This document shows positions 1-9,740 of a stretch of 52,146 bases of DNA, one piece after another. This DNA comes from Bacteroidaceae bacterium. GTDB lineage: Bacteria > Bacteroidota > Bacteroidia > Bacteroidales > Bacteroidaceae. The first letter of the stretch is position 1, and each line of letters opens with the position of its first letter. Made by a program: the position numbers and the translations under genes. The notes beneath the pieces were generated by a model that had not been told where the DNA came from, did not search any database, and saw nothing but the letters and a program-made list of their open reading frames with translations. Location of the stretch: assembly GCA_024693505.1 (NCBI GenBank), contig JAILKU010000057.1, forward strand, positions 1 to 52,146, written 5' to 3'.

Positions 1-1
1 A

Positions 2-946
2 CGCCGTTGCGGTGCCCGACAGAGAGGATTCCTGCTGCACGAAAAATACTTTGAGACGCAAGGTCTGACACCCATTGAGGGCAGTCCTTCTGCCGCCCAG
101 CTTTCCGACGAATGTCCTGAGGACGGGGCCGTCATCAGCCGGAGCATGGCGCTGGCACTCTTCGGCACCGACCAGGTGGTAGGCCGCCGCATCATGGAGT
201 GGGACTTTAGCGACCGTGCCCTGCGGGAGAAAGGAGGATACACACCAGTAAAGCATTACACAGTAGCGGGCGTGCTGGAAGACTTCCGCCTACTCTCCTA
301 CGAACGCTATGCCTACTCCATCCTTGTCCCCCAGACCAGATTATGGAACCTGACATCCCAAATGCTCATTCGTCTGCGGCCCGAGGTAGATGCCGAAGCG
401 TTTGTAAACAAGATGAAAGGCACGATGAAGGAGGAACTGCGCTCTGGCAATCTTGCCGTGATTTCGCTGAAGACATACCCTGAATACCAAAAACAATTCG
501 CTTTCAGTGACTATGCCATAATCAGTACGCTAATAGGCTTGATGCTCGGTTTGCTCCTTGTGAATGTTATGTTGGGAACCCTCGGCACCTACTGGCTGCA
601 ACTACGTAAGCGGACGGAGGATATCGGCATCTTGAGAAGCTTTGGCGCTAAGCGTAGGAACATCTTCTGGATGGTATGGTCTGAGATTACTCTACTTACC
701 CTCATAGCCTGCATCATAGGGCAAATCATCTGGATGCAGTTCGCTATTAACTTCGGACTCTCCAAAGGTCAGACAATGACTGGAAACGGACAGGAGACCG
801 ATTGGGTAAACACCTTCTGGCTGCACTTCCTTATCATCTGCGTCATTCAATACCTGCTGATGCTGGTGATTGTGACCCTGGGCATACTTGTTCCTTCACT
901 GATTGCTATGTACAAACGTCCCGTAGAAGCCTTAAGACACGAATAA
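2..946 (+). CDS. FtsX/MacB-like ABC transporter permease, 5' end cut by window edge
   Basis: This is the C-terminal 314 residues of an ABC exporter permease; the frame is open from base 2, so the true start lies upstream. The visible part begins in the extracytoplasmic MacB_PCD-like domain. A run of hydrophobic segments follows: one begins near residue 175 (IGLMLGLLLVNVMLGTL), one follows a cytoplasmic stretch reading ILRSFGAKRR, and one lies near the end. That stretch is the coupling-helix region typical of FtsX permeases. It is a paralogue of the permease at 5298-6578 (compare RSMALALFGTDQVVGRR with RSLAMGLFGTIDVAGRN). The tolC-type gene starts 2 nt after its stop, which suggests one transcript. 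The ATPase partner is not in the window and is presumably upstream. The family is clear; the exported substrate is unknown. Confidence 0.85.
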   Translation, partial: RRCGARQRGFLLHEKYFETQGLTPIEGSPSAAQLSDECPEDGAVISRSMALALFGTDQVVGRRIMEWDFSDRALREKGGYTPVKHYTVAGVLEDFRLLSYERYAYSILVPQTRLWNLTSQMLIRLRPEVDAEAFVNKMKGTMKEELRSGNLAVISLKTYPEYQKQFAFSDYAIISTLIGLMLGLLLVNVMLGTLGTYWLQLRKRTEDIGILRSFGAKRRNIFWMVWSEITLLTLIACIIGQIIWMQFAINFGLSKGQTMTGNGQETDWVNTFWLHFLIICVIQYLLMLVIVTLGILVPSLIAMYKRPVEALRHE

Positions 947-948
947 AC

Positions 949-2496
949 ATGACTATGCTAAAGAAAATAGAATACGTTATATCCTTTTGTCCGAAGGGAG
1001 CGAACTTTTTTTCTGTAGAGAGCGAACTTATAGTCCGCAGCCTTCGGACTATGGTTTCTCTCCTGATTGCCGTGATTTCCCTTGGCGCATCAGCCCAGAC
1101 GGACACGCTCCGCCTCACCCTTGATGAGTGCATCTCGATGGCCCGCCGCCAGAGCGTGGATGCGGCTGTGGCCCTGGGCGAGCTTAAGTCCGCCTACTGG
1201 CAGTGGCGCAGCTACAAGGCCAATCTGCTGCCCGAGGTATCGTTCTCTTCTTCCGGCAGCTACAACAAGCGCTACACGAGCTACCAGCAGGCGGACGGCG
1301 GCGTCAGCTATGTCCGCAACGACTATCTGGGACTGAACGGGTCGCTCTATGTCACGCAGAAGATATGGCCTACGGGCGGCACGCTCTCCGTGGAGTCGTC
1401 GCTCGACTACCTGCACCAGTCGGGCAGGGAAGGCGGCAACCAGTTCATGTCGCTCCCCATCGCCGTCACACTCTCGCAACCCCTCTTCGGCGTGAACCAC
1501 CTGAAATGGAACCGCCGCATCGAGCCGCTGCGATACCGCGAGGCACAGGCACGTTTCCTGAGCGAGACGGAGCAGGTGGCGATGGAGGCGGTCAGCCTCT
1601 TCTTCAGCCTGCTGATTGCAGGCGAGCAGGTGGGCATTGCCGAACAGAACCTGCAGACGGCGGAGAAGCTCTATGAGGTGGCACAGGCCAAGCGAAAGAT
1701 GGGCACCATCAGCGAGAACGACGTCCTGCAGCTGCGGCTCAACGTCCTGACGGCCCGCAGCAACCTCACCAATAGCGAGAGCACGCGGCAGGCACGGCAG
1801 TTCGCCCTACGTTCCTTCCTCGATGTGGAGGAGGACATCGAGCCTGTAGTGCCCGAAGAAGTCCCGCAGATTCGACTGCAATACGACGAGGTGCTCAGTC
1901 ATGCCCTGACGAACAATGCCTTTGCCACTACCATACGTCGCCGCCAGTTGGAGGCCGACTACAACGTGGCCTCGGCCCGTGCCAACCGGCAGAGCATCAC
2001 CCTGAATGCCCAGCTGGGTTATACGGGAATGGCTGAGAGCATGGGCGGCGCATACCGCGACCTGCTGAGCAAGGAGGTGGTGCAGGTGGGCTTCTCCATC
2101 CCCATCCTGGACTGGGGCAAGCGCAAGGGACAGCGTAAGATGGCAGAGAGCAACCGCGAGATTGTGCAGGGCCAGCTCCGCCAGCAGACTCAGGAGTTCC
2201 GCCAGAACCTCTTCGTCCTGACCGAACAGTTCAACAACCAGGCGGAGCAGCTGAGTATCGCCTGCGAGGCGGACACCATCGCCCGCCGCCGCTACCACAC
2301 CAACGTGGAAACCTTCAAGATTGGCACCATCAGCACCCTGGAGCTCAGCGACGCGCAGACCTCGAAGGACGAGGCCCGGCAGAACCGCATCTCGCAGCTC
2401 TATAACTACTGGCGCTACTACTACCAACTGCGCAGCATCACCCTCTGGGACTTCGAGAAGGGATGTGACATCAGCGAGGATATAAAGAAGCTGTAA
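949..2496 (+). CDS. TolC-family outer membrane efflux protein
   Basis: This is an outer-membrane channel of the OEP family, the exit duct for the adjoining HlyD-type adaptor and permeases. The body, from about residue 50 on, has the two OEP repeats rich in long helices; starting points are DTLRLTLDECISMARRQS and, in the second half, YDEVLSHALTNN. I chose the ATG at 949 because it sits 2 nt after the preceding stop and supplies the basic residues MLKK. An alternative ATG at 1051 starts directly at the hydrophobic core (MVSLLIAVISLGASA), but that would leave a signal peptide with no positive charge. Between the two lie about 32 codons that look repeat-derived and include a hairpin at 1030-1052 whose 3' arm overlaps the second ATG. 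From 949 the protein is 515 residues, a little long for the family. The family call is firm; the start is not. Confidence 0.85.
   Translation: MTMLKKIEYVISFCPKGANFFSVESELIVRSLRTMVSLLIAVISLGASAQTDTLRLTLDECISMARRQSVDAAVALGELKSAYWQWRSYKANLLPEVSFSSSGSYNKRYTSYQQADGGVSYVRNDYLGLNGSLYVTQKIWPTGGTLSVESSLDYLHQSGREGGNQFMSLPIAVTLSQPLFGVNHLKWNRRIEPLRYREAQARFLSETEQVAMEAVSLFFSLLIAGEQVGIAEQNLQTAEKLYEVAQAKRKMGTISENDVLQLRLNVLTARSNLTNSESTRQARQFALRSFLDVEEDIEPVVPEEVPQIRLQYDEVLSHALTNNAFATTIRRRQLEADYNVASARANRQSITLNAQLGYTGMAESMGGAYRDLLSKEVVQVGFSIPILDWGKRKGQRKMAESNREIVQGQLRQQTQEFRQNLFVLTEQFNNQAEQLSIACEADTIARRRYHTNVETFKIGTISTLELSDAQTSKDEARQNRISQLYNYWRYYYQLRSITLWDFEKGCDISEDIKKL
1030..1052. repeat. hairpin at the alternative tolC-type start
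   Basis: The perfect inverted repeat ATAGTCCG / CGGACTAT has a 7-nt loop. Its 3' arm ends in the AT of the alternative ATG at 1051. Just upstream, GAGCGAACTT occurs twice, about 22 nt apart. The block has the look of a small dispersed palindromic element. It may also be an RNA hairpin that affects translation. The hairpin is visible; both roles are inferred. Confidence 0.5.
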
Positions 2497-2502
2497 TCCA
2501 AA

Positions 2503-2566
2503 TCGAAAACTCGAAATGTCGGAATGTCGAAATCTCGAAATGTCGAAATTTCGAAATAACGAAAGA
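2503..2566. repeat. 8-bp tandem array in the tolC-hlyD spacer
   Basis: Eight head-to-tail units of the form TCGAAATN (TCGAAAAC, TCGAAATG, TCGGAATG, TCGAAATC, TCGAAATG, TCGAAATT, TCGAAATA, ACGAAAGA) fill the spacer between the tolC-type stop and the next start. An ATG at 2516 lies within it and keeps the frame open, but the encoded residues look repeat-derived. I therefore start the next gene after the array. Confidence 0.85.
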
Positions 2567-2575
2567 AAAAAGAAA

Positions 2576-3874
2576 ATGAAGAACGACAATCAAACAATGG
2601 ACCGCGCCATCCCTGTCAGCGAGCAGCGGAAGCGCAAGATAAAGAAGGCGGCGATGTGGGCCGGCGGCTTCCTGGCCGCGCTGGGCATAGCGGCATGGCT
2701 CGGCACGCAGATGATTACGACGCTGGACAAGAAGTCGCTCGTCATCTCGGATGTCGACCGCGGCACGATAGACGTCAGCGTCTCGGCTACGGGCAAGGTG
2801 GTGCCGGCCTTCGAGGAGGTCATCGTCTCGCCCATCAGCTCGCGCATCCTGGAGGTCTATGCCCATAGCGGCGACAGCGTGGATGTGGGCACGCCGCTGT
2901 TGCGACTCGACCTGCAGTCGGCCGAGACGGACTACGCCAAGGCCCTCGACGAGCTTGAGATAAAGCGCCAGCAGATAGCACAGCTGAAGGCGAACACCGA
3001 GACGCAGCTCTCCGACCGGCAGATGCAGATTGAGGTGGAGGAGATGAAGGTCTCGCAGCTCGAGGCCCAGCTGCGCAACGAGCTCTACCTCGACAGCCTC
3101 GGCTCCGGCACCCGCGACCGGGTCCGTCAGGCAGAGACATCCCTGCGCACGGCACAGCTCCAGCTCTCGCAGCTCCGCCAGCAGTACGCCAACGAGAAGA
3201 AGGTGAAGCAGGCCGACCTGCGCATGCAGCAACTGCAGAACGGCATCTTCGAGAAAGGACTCGCCGAGAAGCGCCGCACCCTGGACGATGCCAAGATATG
3301 CTCGCCGCGCCGCGCCACGCTGACCTATATAAATAATGAGGTGGGCAGCACCGTGGGCGCAGGGCAGAAAGTGGCCATCGTGAGCGACCTCCGCCACTTC
3401 AAGGCGGAGTGCGAGATAAGCGACACCCACAGCGACCGCGTCCATGTGGGCGGCGCCGTACTCCTCAAGATAGGCAAGGAACGGCTGACGGGCACCATCA
3501 ATACCGTGACGCCTCTCAGCCAGAGCGGCGCCATCACCTTTACCGTCGTGCCCGACGACATGAGCCATCCGCGACTGCGCTCGGGCCTCAGGACTGAGGT
3601 CTTCGTCATCACGAGCATCAAGGACGATGTGCTCCGCATCAAGAACGGCTCGTTCTACAGCGGCCCGGGCGACTACACTTTATACGTCATTCAAAATTCA
3701 AAGTTCAAAGTTCAAAATGAGAAGGGAAGTGCCGTGCTCCTGCCGCGACAGGTGAAGCTCGGCGAGTGCAACTACGACTTCATCGAGGTCATCAGCGGCC
3801 TGGAAGAAGGCGAGCAAGTGGTGGTCAGCGACATGATGAAATATAAGGGAAAAGAGAAACTGAAAGTGAAATGA
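2576..3874 (+). CDS. HlyD/MacA-family periplasmic adaptor (membrane fusion protein)
   Basis: This is the adaptor that would link the inner-membrane permeases to the TolC-type channel. It has an N-terminal basic tail and one membrane anchor (about residues 24-44, AAMWAGGFLAALGIAAWLG). Next come a lipoyl/barrel-sandwich half (VDVSVSATGKVVPAFEEVIVS-like segment near residue 65), a long coiled-coil hairpin (about 110-235) and the second lipoyl half near CSPRRATLTYINNEVG. A beta-barrel and a membrane-proximal domain end the protein. From ATG 2576 it has 432 residues, normal for MacA-like adaptors. The upstream ATG at 2516 was rejected because it would translate the 8-bp array. A 28-nt stretch of 7-bp repeats is read through near residues 372-381 (IQNSKFKVQN), in the C-terminal domain. 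The substrate is unknown. Confidence 0.88.
   Translation: MKNDNQTMDRAIPVSEQRKRKIKKAAMWAGGFLAALGIAAWLGTQMITTLDKKSLVISDVDRGTIDVSVSATGKVVPAFEEVIVSPISSRILEVYAHSGDSVDVGTPLLRLDLQSAETDYAKALDELEIKRQQIAQLKANTETQLSDRQMQIEVEEMKVSQLEAQLRNELYLDSLGSGTRDRVRQAETSLRTAQLQLSQLRQQYANEKKVKQADLRMQQLQNGIFEKGLAEKRRTLDDAKICSPRRATLTYINNEVGSTVGAGQKVAIVSDLRHFKAECEISDTHSDRVHVGGAVLLKIGKERLTGTINTVTPLSQSGAITFTVVPDDMSHPRLRSGLRTEVFVITSIKDDVLRIKNGSFYSGPGDYTLYVIQNSKFKVQNEKGSAVLLPRQVKLGECNYDFIEVISGLEEGEQVVVSDMMKYKGKEKLKVK
3689..3716. repeat. 7-bp ATTCAAA/GTTCAAA repeats inside the adaptor gene
   Basis: Four consecutive heptamers (ATTCAAA, ATTCAAA, GTTCAAA, GTTCAAA) are translated in frame as part of the adaptor. The same heptamer family recurs in the response-regulator gene at 7300-7328 and, in related form, in the spacer at 24941-25045. 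Confidence 0.85.
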
Positions 3875-3887
3875 AACCGACCGTTAC

Positions 3888-3970
3888 AACCGACGCGCAA
3901 CTTTTGCTCAACCGACGCGCAACTTTTGCTCAACTGACGCGCAACTTTTGCTCAACCGACGCGCAACTTT
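3888..3970. repeat. 22-bp tandem repeat, 3.75 copies
   Basis: A 22-bp unit with core CGACGCGCAACTTTTG is repeated head to tail at 3888, 3910, 3932 and 3954; the last copy is truncated. The copies are identical but for one C-to-T change in the third unit. The array lies in the 137-nt spacer between the adaptor and the next permease. Each unit contains the small palindrome GCAActtTTGC. Confidence 0.9.
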
Positions 3971-4011
3971 GAAATTAACCATCAGCAATAACCCAAAATG
4001 ACATCAAGAAA

Positions 4012-5301
4012 ATGAACAAAACCAACCTTCGACAAGCCCTCGCCATGATGCGAGAGGAGAAACTTTATTCCGCGATGTACATCTGCGGCACGGCCCTGGC
4101 CATCGCCTTCACGATGCTCATTGCCGAGGTGTATTATATTAAGGTAGCAGACATCGCGCCGGAAGTGAACAGAAGCAAGACGTACTATCTGGAATACCTA
4201 ATCAAGAAAAACGAGTCCAATGCTTCTATGATTCATTGGGAAGATTTCCGCGACCTGTTCCAGAAGATGCAGACGCCGGAGTGTGTGACGGCCGTGATGG
4301 ACTACTGGTTGTCCAATGGCTACTACATCAAACTGGCCGACGGCCGCCACGACAAGGCCGTGAAGCTGATAGTGACGGAGCCGGGATTCTTCCGCTTCTT
4401 CCAGTTCCGCTTCACCGAGGGAGCGCCCTTCACGCAGGACGACTTCGACAGCGGGCGGCGCGATGTGGTCATCACGGAAGAGATTCGCGAAGTCCTATTC
4501 GGCAAAGAAGGCAAGGCAGTCGGCTCTATCCTCACCTATAACTATCAGGAATACCGCATCTGTGGTGTGGTGGAGACGCCAAGCGTGCTGACGGAAGCGT
4601 GCGTGGCAGACATCTACATGCCTGCTGCTGCCGACGGATTGCTGAGGGACTGGGGGGCTGGTTATGAGAGGCAATCCTATAAGGTCTGTCTGAGCGTTCC
4701 CGCCGGCAAGCGCGAGGCCTTTATGCAAGAGCTGAAGGAAGTGGAGGCACGCTACAACTCCATGCATACGGACAAGCCCGTAGATATGACAACCAGCATT
4801 CAAACGCATTACACCAAAGTGTGGAACGAACTAACCAACGTGTTCGATGCCAAGAGCGACAACATTATCTGGTACGTTTTGCCTGGCATCCTGCTGCTCC
4901 TCATTGTACCCGCCCTCAACCTGAGTGGCATGGTGGCGAGCCGCATGGAACGCCGTCTGTCCGAAATGGCTATCCGCAAAGCTTTCGGTGCCAAGCGGCG
5001 CATACTGCTCAGGCAGGTCGTGACGGAGAATCTGATGCTGACGCTAATCGGCGGCTTCGTCGGCCTCTGCCTTGCCTGGACAGCACTCTACGGTTGGCGC
5101 GACTGGCTGTTCTATACCTTTTCCAGCAACACGAACCTCTACGGCACCGTACCCATCCTGAAGGGCGAGATGTTCTTCGGTCCCGCCATCTTCATCATCG
5201 CCCTGCTCATCTGCACGCTGCTGAATGTGCTGGCAGCGACCCTGCCCGCATGGCTCAGTCTCAGAAAACCTATTGTTGAATCTATGATGATAAAAAAATG
5301 A
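4012..5301 (+). CDS. FtsX/MacB-like ABC transporter permease
   Basis: A 429-residue permease with one N-terminal membrane helix (about 19-41, AMYICGTALAIAFTMLIAEV) and a large extracytoplasmic MacB_PCD-like domain (about 42-280). Three C-terminal helices follow, starting near IIWYVLPGILLLLIVPALN. The cytoplasmic loop reads AIRKAFGAKRRILLRQVV, the FtsX coupling region that contacts the ATPase. It ends in ATGA, sharing 4 bp with the next permease gene, so the two are translationally coupled and probably act as a heterodimer. The 22-bp repeat array lies in its leader. The substrate cannot be told from sequence. Confidence 0.88.
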   Translation: MNKTNLRQALAMMREEKLYSAMYICGTALAIAFTMLIAEVYYIKVADIAPEVNRSKTYYLEYLIKKNESNASMIHWEDFRDLFQKMQTPECVTAVMDYWLSNGYYIKLADGRHDKAVKLIVTEPGFFRFFQFRFTEGAPFTQDDFDSGRRDVVITEEIREVLFGKEGKAVGSILTYNYQEYRICGVVETPSVLTEACVADIYMPAAADGLLRDWGAGYERQSYKVCLSVPAGKREAFMQELKEVEARYNSMHTDKPVDMTTSIQTHYTKVWNELTNVFDAKSDNIIWYVLPGILLLLIVPALNLSGMVASRMERRLSEMAIRKAFGAKRRILLRQVVTENLMLTLIGGFVGLCLAWTALYGWRDWLFYTFSSNTNLYGTVPILKGEMFFGPAIFIIALLICTLLNVLAATLPAWLSLRKPIVESMMIKK

Positions 5302-6578
5302 AACAGATTAAAGAGATATTTCGTCGGAGCACTTCCCGCTGGCTCGCCCTTGAGCTCATTCTCGTCACGTTCACCCTATGGTGGGCCTTCGACCCCGTGA
5401 TTGTCACTAACTACGTCACCCATCTGCCTCTTGGCTACGACGTGGACCGCATGGTAAAACTGGATGTTGCTATCCTAACGGAAGGGATAGCGGTTAATGA
5501 ACTCTCGAACGAAGAAGAACGGCTACTGCAGAAAGTGCAGGAGATGGATGAAGTGGAGCTGGCCTACCGCGCCCATAACAATCCTATGGGCTACAACACC
5601 ATTACCATGCCTGGCTTCTTCTTTAATGACAAGGGCGACTCCATCCAAACCCAGCGCTACGGTTTCATACAGGACTCGAAGATGTTCGAGGTCTATGGCA
5701 TCCATTCCCTGACACCCAGCGTGCCCGACAGTGAGCTGACACACGACTGCGAGTGGGAAAAGACCGTCATCTTCACGCGCTCCTTAGCAATGGGGCTCTT
5801 CGGCACCATCGACGTGGCAGGGCGGAATGTGCTCGGGATGAAGTACGGATGGGACGAAGAGTCTCGCACAATGGGATGGCACAAGGAGTACTTCCACATC
5901 CGCGCCGTGGTGGAGGACGTGCGCTATCAGACTTACGACCGCAACTACGCCACCCTGTTCTATTGTGCGAGTGGAGCCGATTCCGGCATCCCCATTATTC
6001 TCAGACTTCGTGAGGGCGTAAATGCCGAGCGCTTCGTGCAGGAACATCAGAAGGAAATACTGAATGAAATTGAGACGGAACATTGCTACATCCGTAACAT
6101 ACAGACTGCGAGTGAGGCGAAGGACAAGCAATTAGGGTCCATCGTCCTTGGGCGACTGACGCGGCGCAACCTGCTCATCGCCGCCTTCTTTGCCACCAAT
6201 ATGGCCTTCGGCGTTCTCGGCACGCTGCTGATGTACACACGTCAGCGCCGCGAGGAGGCCGGGGTAAAGCGTGCCTTCGGTGCCACGCGATGGAGCATCT
6301 TCTGGGGTTTCATTCGCGAGGCGTGGCTGCTTACCACCATCTGCGTCATCATCGGCTGCATCATCTACTTCCAGTTCGCCGCCGCGAAGGGCCTCTTCGA
6401 CGGCTTCACCAGCCGTAACCCTGCCGTCCGTCTTTGGTTCGACGATTTCGGTACGCACTTCATGGTCGTGTCCCTCATCGTTTACCTTATTATATTATGT
6501 GCCGTCCTGCTCGGCACCGTCATCCCTGCCTGGCGCATCTGCCGCAGCGAAATTACTGCATCATTGAGAGAAGAATAG
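5298..6578 (+). CDS. FtsX/MacB-like ABC transporter permease
   Basis: A 426-residue permease with the same plan as its neighbour: an N-terminal helix (about 14-35), an extracytoplasmic domain, and three C-terminal helices starting near LLIAAFFATNMAFGVLGTLL. The cytoplasmic loop is GVKRAFGATRWSIFWGF. It is closest by eye to the partial permease at 2-946, so the locus seems to carry two kinds of permease subunit. The start overlaps the previous stop by 4 bp (ATGA). A promoter begins 9 nt after its stop, so the operon probably ends here. Confidence 0.88.
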   Translation: MKQIKEIFRRSTSRWLALELILVTFTLWWAFDPVIVTNYVTHLPLGYDVDRMVKLDVAILTEGIAVNELSNEEERLLQKVQEMDEVELAYRAHNNPMGYNTITMPGFFFNDKGDSIQTQRYGFIQDSKMFEVYGIHSLTPSVPDSELTHDCEWEKTVIFTRSLAMGLFGTIDVAGRNVLGMKYGWDEESRTMGWHKEYFHIRAVVEDVRYQTYDRNYATLFYCASGADSGIPIILRLREGVNAERFVQEHQKEILNEIETEHCYIRNIQTASEAKDKQLGSIVLGRLTRRNLLIAAFFATNMAFGVLGTLLMYTRQRREEAGVKRAFGATRWSIFWGFIREAWLLTTICVIIGCIIYFQFAAAKGLFDGFTSRNPAVRLWFDDFGTHFMVVSLIVYLIILCAVLLGTVIPAWRICRSEITASLREE

Positions 6579-6586
6579 CCTGATTT

Positions 6587-6618
6587 TTTGCCGCTATCGG
6601 CAAAAATATGTATCTTTG
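6587..6618 (+). promoter_or_regulatory. Bacteroidota-type promoter with palindromic operator before the Fic remnant
   Basis: TTTG at 6587-6590, a 20-nt spacer and TATCTTTG at 6611-6618 match the -33/-7 consensus. The spacer holds most of a perfect palindrome, TTTTTGCCG-ctat-CGGCAAAAA (6585-6606). A further copy of its arm, TTGCCGATAG, lies at 6641-6650, downstream of the expected transcription start. This arrangement suits a repressor site. The motifs are visible; repression is inferred. Confidence 0.7.
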
Positions 6619-6658
6619 CGACTGAAAACGAGGAAAAAACTTGCCGATAGACTAAAAT

Positions 6659-6889
6659 ATGGAGTATAATCCTTTCCAGGATGGTAACGGCCGTGTGGGA
6701 CGTCTGTTGATGTTCAAGGAATGTCTGGCTAACAACATTGCTCCCTTCATTATCACAGACGAGCTGAAGATGTTCTACTATCGTGGATTACAAGAGTGGG
6801 GACACCTGAACGGTTATCTAACGGATACCTGTCTGACGGCTCAGGACCAGTACAAGTTGCTTCTCGACTATTTTGGCATAGAATACTGA
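6659..6889 (+). pseudogene. Fic-domain protein, C-terminal remnant
   Basis: The 76 codons match the end of a Fic (AMP-transferase) domain, starting exactly at the catalytic loop: NPFQDGNGRVGRL. Fic proteins normally read HPFxDGNGRxxR, so the catalytic His is replaced by Asn here. The N-terminal two thirds of the domain are missing, and a stop codon lies directly upstream in frame. In another frame a short coding-like stretch (KLADRLKYG) lies just before the ATG, perhaps the start of the lost gene. The promoter and operator upstream are intact, so this looks like an internally deleted gene sitting between the exporter operon and its regulator. An expressed small peptide is possible but enzymatic activity is not expected. 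Confidence 0.75.
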
Positions 6890-6924
6890 CTTTGCTCTAA
6901 CAATTACATATTTTTCAAGGTTCA

Positions 6925-8285
<1,361 letters not shown>

Positions 8286-8289
<4 letters not shown>

Positions 8290-9521
8290 GACTAAAGTAC
8301 TATTTCCTGATCCTCGGCCTGTGCATCATCCTGTTAGCCGGCGTTGCCTTGTTCGCTTCGTTCCACAGCAATCCCCGACTGTTCTACACAACGGAAGGCT
8401 TCACCGTCCTGCTGTTCTTCTACCTTTGGTTCTTTTACCAGAGAACCATTCGTCCCTACGACACCCTCGTAAGCGGCATGGAACTGGTGAAGGACCTGGA
8501 CCTGACGACACGGCTCGCTCCGTCGGGACAGCACGAGACAGATATCATTGTGCGCACGTTCAACGACCTGCTGAATCGCCTGCGCAGTGAGCACCTGAGC
8601 CTGGAAGAGCAATATACCTTCCTCAGTCTTCTTATTGAAGCTTCGCCAATGGGCATCATCCAATGCGATTTGGAGGGAAACATCACTTCGATGAATCCTG
8701 CTGCCCGCGACACGTTCTCGCCTGCCATAGAAGAGGCGATGCATTCCCTGCCACTCGGAGAGTCCACCACCGTGCGCCCGGCCGGTGCACCACAGCTATA
8801 CCGTATCACTCATCAGTCTTTCCCGGACAGAGGCTATCGGCATCCCTTCTTCCTCATTGAATCTCTCACTGACGAGGTACATCGCGCAGAGAAAGCGGCA
8901 TACGAACGGATTATACGCATGATTGCCCATGAGGTGAACAACAGCGTGGCTGGAATCATCGGCCTGATTGAAAACGGGAACTTGACCCTTGACAATGAGG
9001 CTGGCACGAGTGAGCGCCTGAAGGCTCTTTCGGCCTTTGTCACACGCTTTGCGGAAGTGGTGAAGATTCCACAACCCCAACTTGAGCTTTGCGACCTCAG
9101 CGAGGAAGTGGAGGCAAGCCGGCCTTTCCTCGAAAACATCTGCCGTAATGCTCATGTGCATCTGGACTTACAACTTTCCGACGAGGCAATTCCCGTACAC
9201 CTCGATACCATTCTCTTCGGGCAGGTGCTGGTGAACATCGTGAAGAACTCCATTGAAAGCATCAGGGAATCAAATACGGAAAAGGGCATAATCACTATCA
9301 CCGTCACCCCATCCTCCCTCACTGTGACCGACAATGGACGCGGCATTCCGCCTGAAGTGGCCTCTCACCTCTTCACGCCCTTCTTCTCAACAAAGCCACA
9401 GGGTCAGGGCATTGGCCTGCTCCTTATCCGCGACATCCTGACCGCCCATCGCTGTACCTTCAGCCTCCTTACCGACCCCACAGATCACCTCACGCGCTTC
9501 ACTATCCTTATACCCGCATAA
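8286..9521 (+). CDS. membrane sensor histidine kinase (NtrY-like)
   Basis: A 411-residue sensor kinase paired with the preceding regulator. It has two membrane helices (about 5-26 and 34-52) with almost no extracytoplasmic loop, so it probably senses a membrane or cytoplasmic signal. A HAMP-like stretch (about 55-100) and a PAS-like segment (about 110-190, MGIIQCDLEGNITSMNPAA) follow. The phosphoacceptor is H215 in MIAHEVNNS. The ATPase boxes are N321 (VNIVKNSIES), D349 (VTDNGRGI) and GQGIGLLL. The ATGA overlap with the regulator shows coupled translation. A clear terminator follows at 9591. The signal is unknown. Confidence 0.92.
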
Positions 9522-9590
9522 GAAGCACGACTTTCGGCAGTCTGCTATAGTTTAGAACGTTTTCCTTTTCGCAAAGTTCCAATAACAATT

Positions 9591-9627
9591 AAGAAGCGCC
9601 CGCCAAACAATGACGAGCGCTTCTTTT
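9591..9627 (+). terminator. intrinsic terminator after the kinase gene
   Basis: Perfect 9-bp arms AAGAAGCGC (9591-9599) and GCGCTTCTT (9617-9625) form a stem that ends in a TTTT tract. It lies 69 nt after the kinase stop and would end the regulator-kinase transcript. Confidence 0.8.
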
Positions 9628-9635
9628 ATCACTTT

Positions 9636-9657
9636 CCCCTAAAAGGGGTTAGGGGAT
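9636..9657. repeat. short REP-like palindrome between convergent genes
   Basis: CCCCTaaaAGGGG followed by TTAGGGGA resembles a shortened form of the palindrome-plus-tail elements at 7332 and 18244-18550. It may instead be part of a terminator. Confidence 0.45.
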
Positions 9658-9707
9658 CTTTTCACTTAACCAATGTTTTGAGCGTTGCTCGAGCTTCTTT
9701 CCGTTCG

Positions 9708-9738
9708 GTAGAACACCCGAGCAAGCTCAGTGTTCTAC
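9708..9738 (-). terminator. hairpin just after the giant GLUG-protein gene
   Basis: Arms GTAGAACAC (9708-9716) and GTGTTCTAC (9730-9738) pair perfectly, and the loop itself contains GAGCaaGCTC. It starts 2 nt beyond the minus-strand stop. It has no T tract, so it may be a 3' stabilising hairpin rather than a classic terminator. Confidence 0.5.
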
Positions 9739-9740
9739 TC

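Noticed and set aside
2471..3568. 365-codon minus-strand frame opposite the HlyD-type gene
   Set aside because: It is a shadow of the GC-rich adaptor gene; its translation is Ala/Leu/Arg/His-rich without motifs.
3888..3970. Possible small CRISPR array
   Set aside because: The 22-bp units abut directly with no unique spacers, and no cas gene is near.
6659..6889. Functional Fic toxin
   Set aside because: The catalytic His is Asn and most of the domain is missing.
6890..6924. Sigma-54 (-24/-12) promoter for the regulator pair
   Set aside because: No TGGCAC-N5-TTGC-like sequence was found here or in the other exporter spacers.
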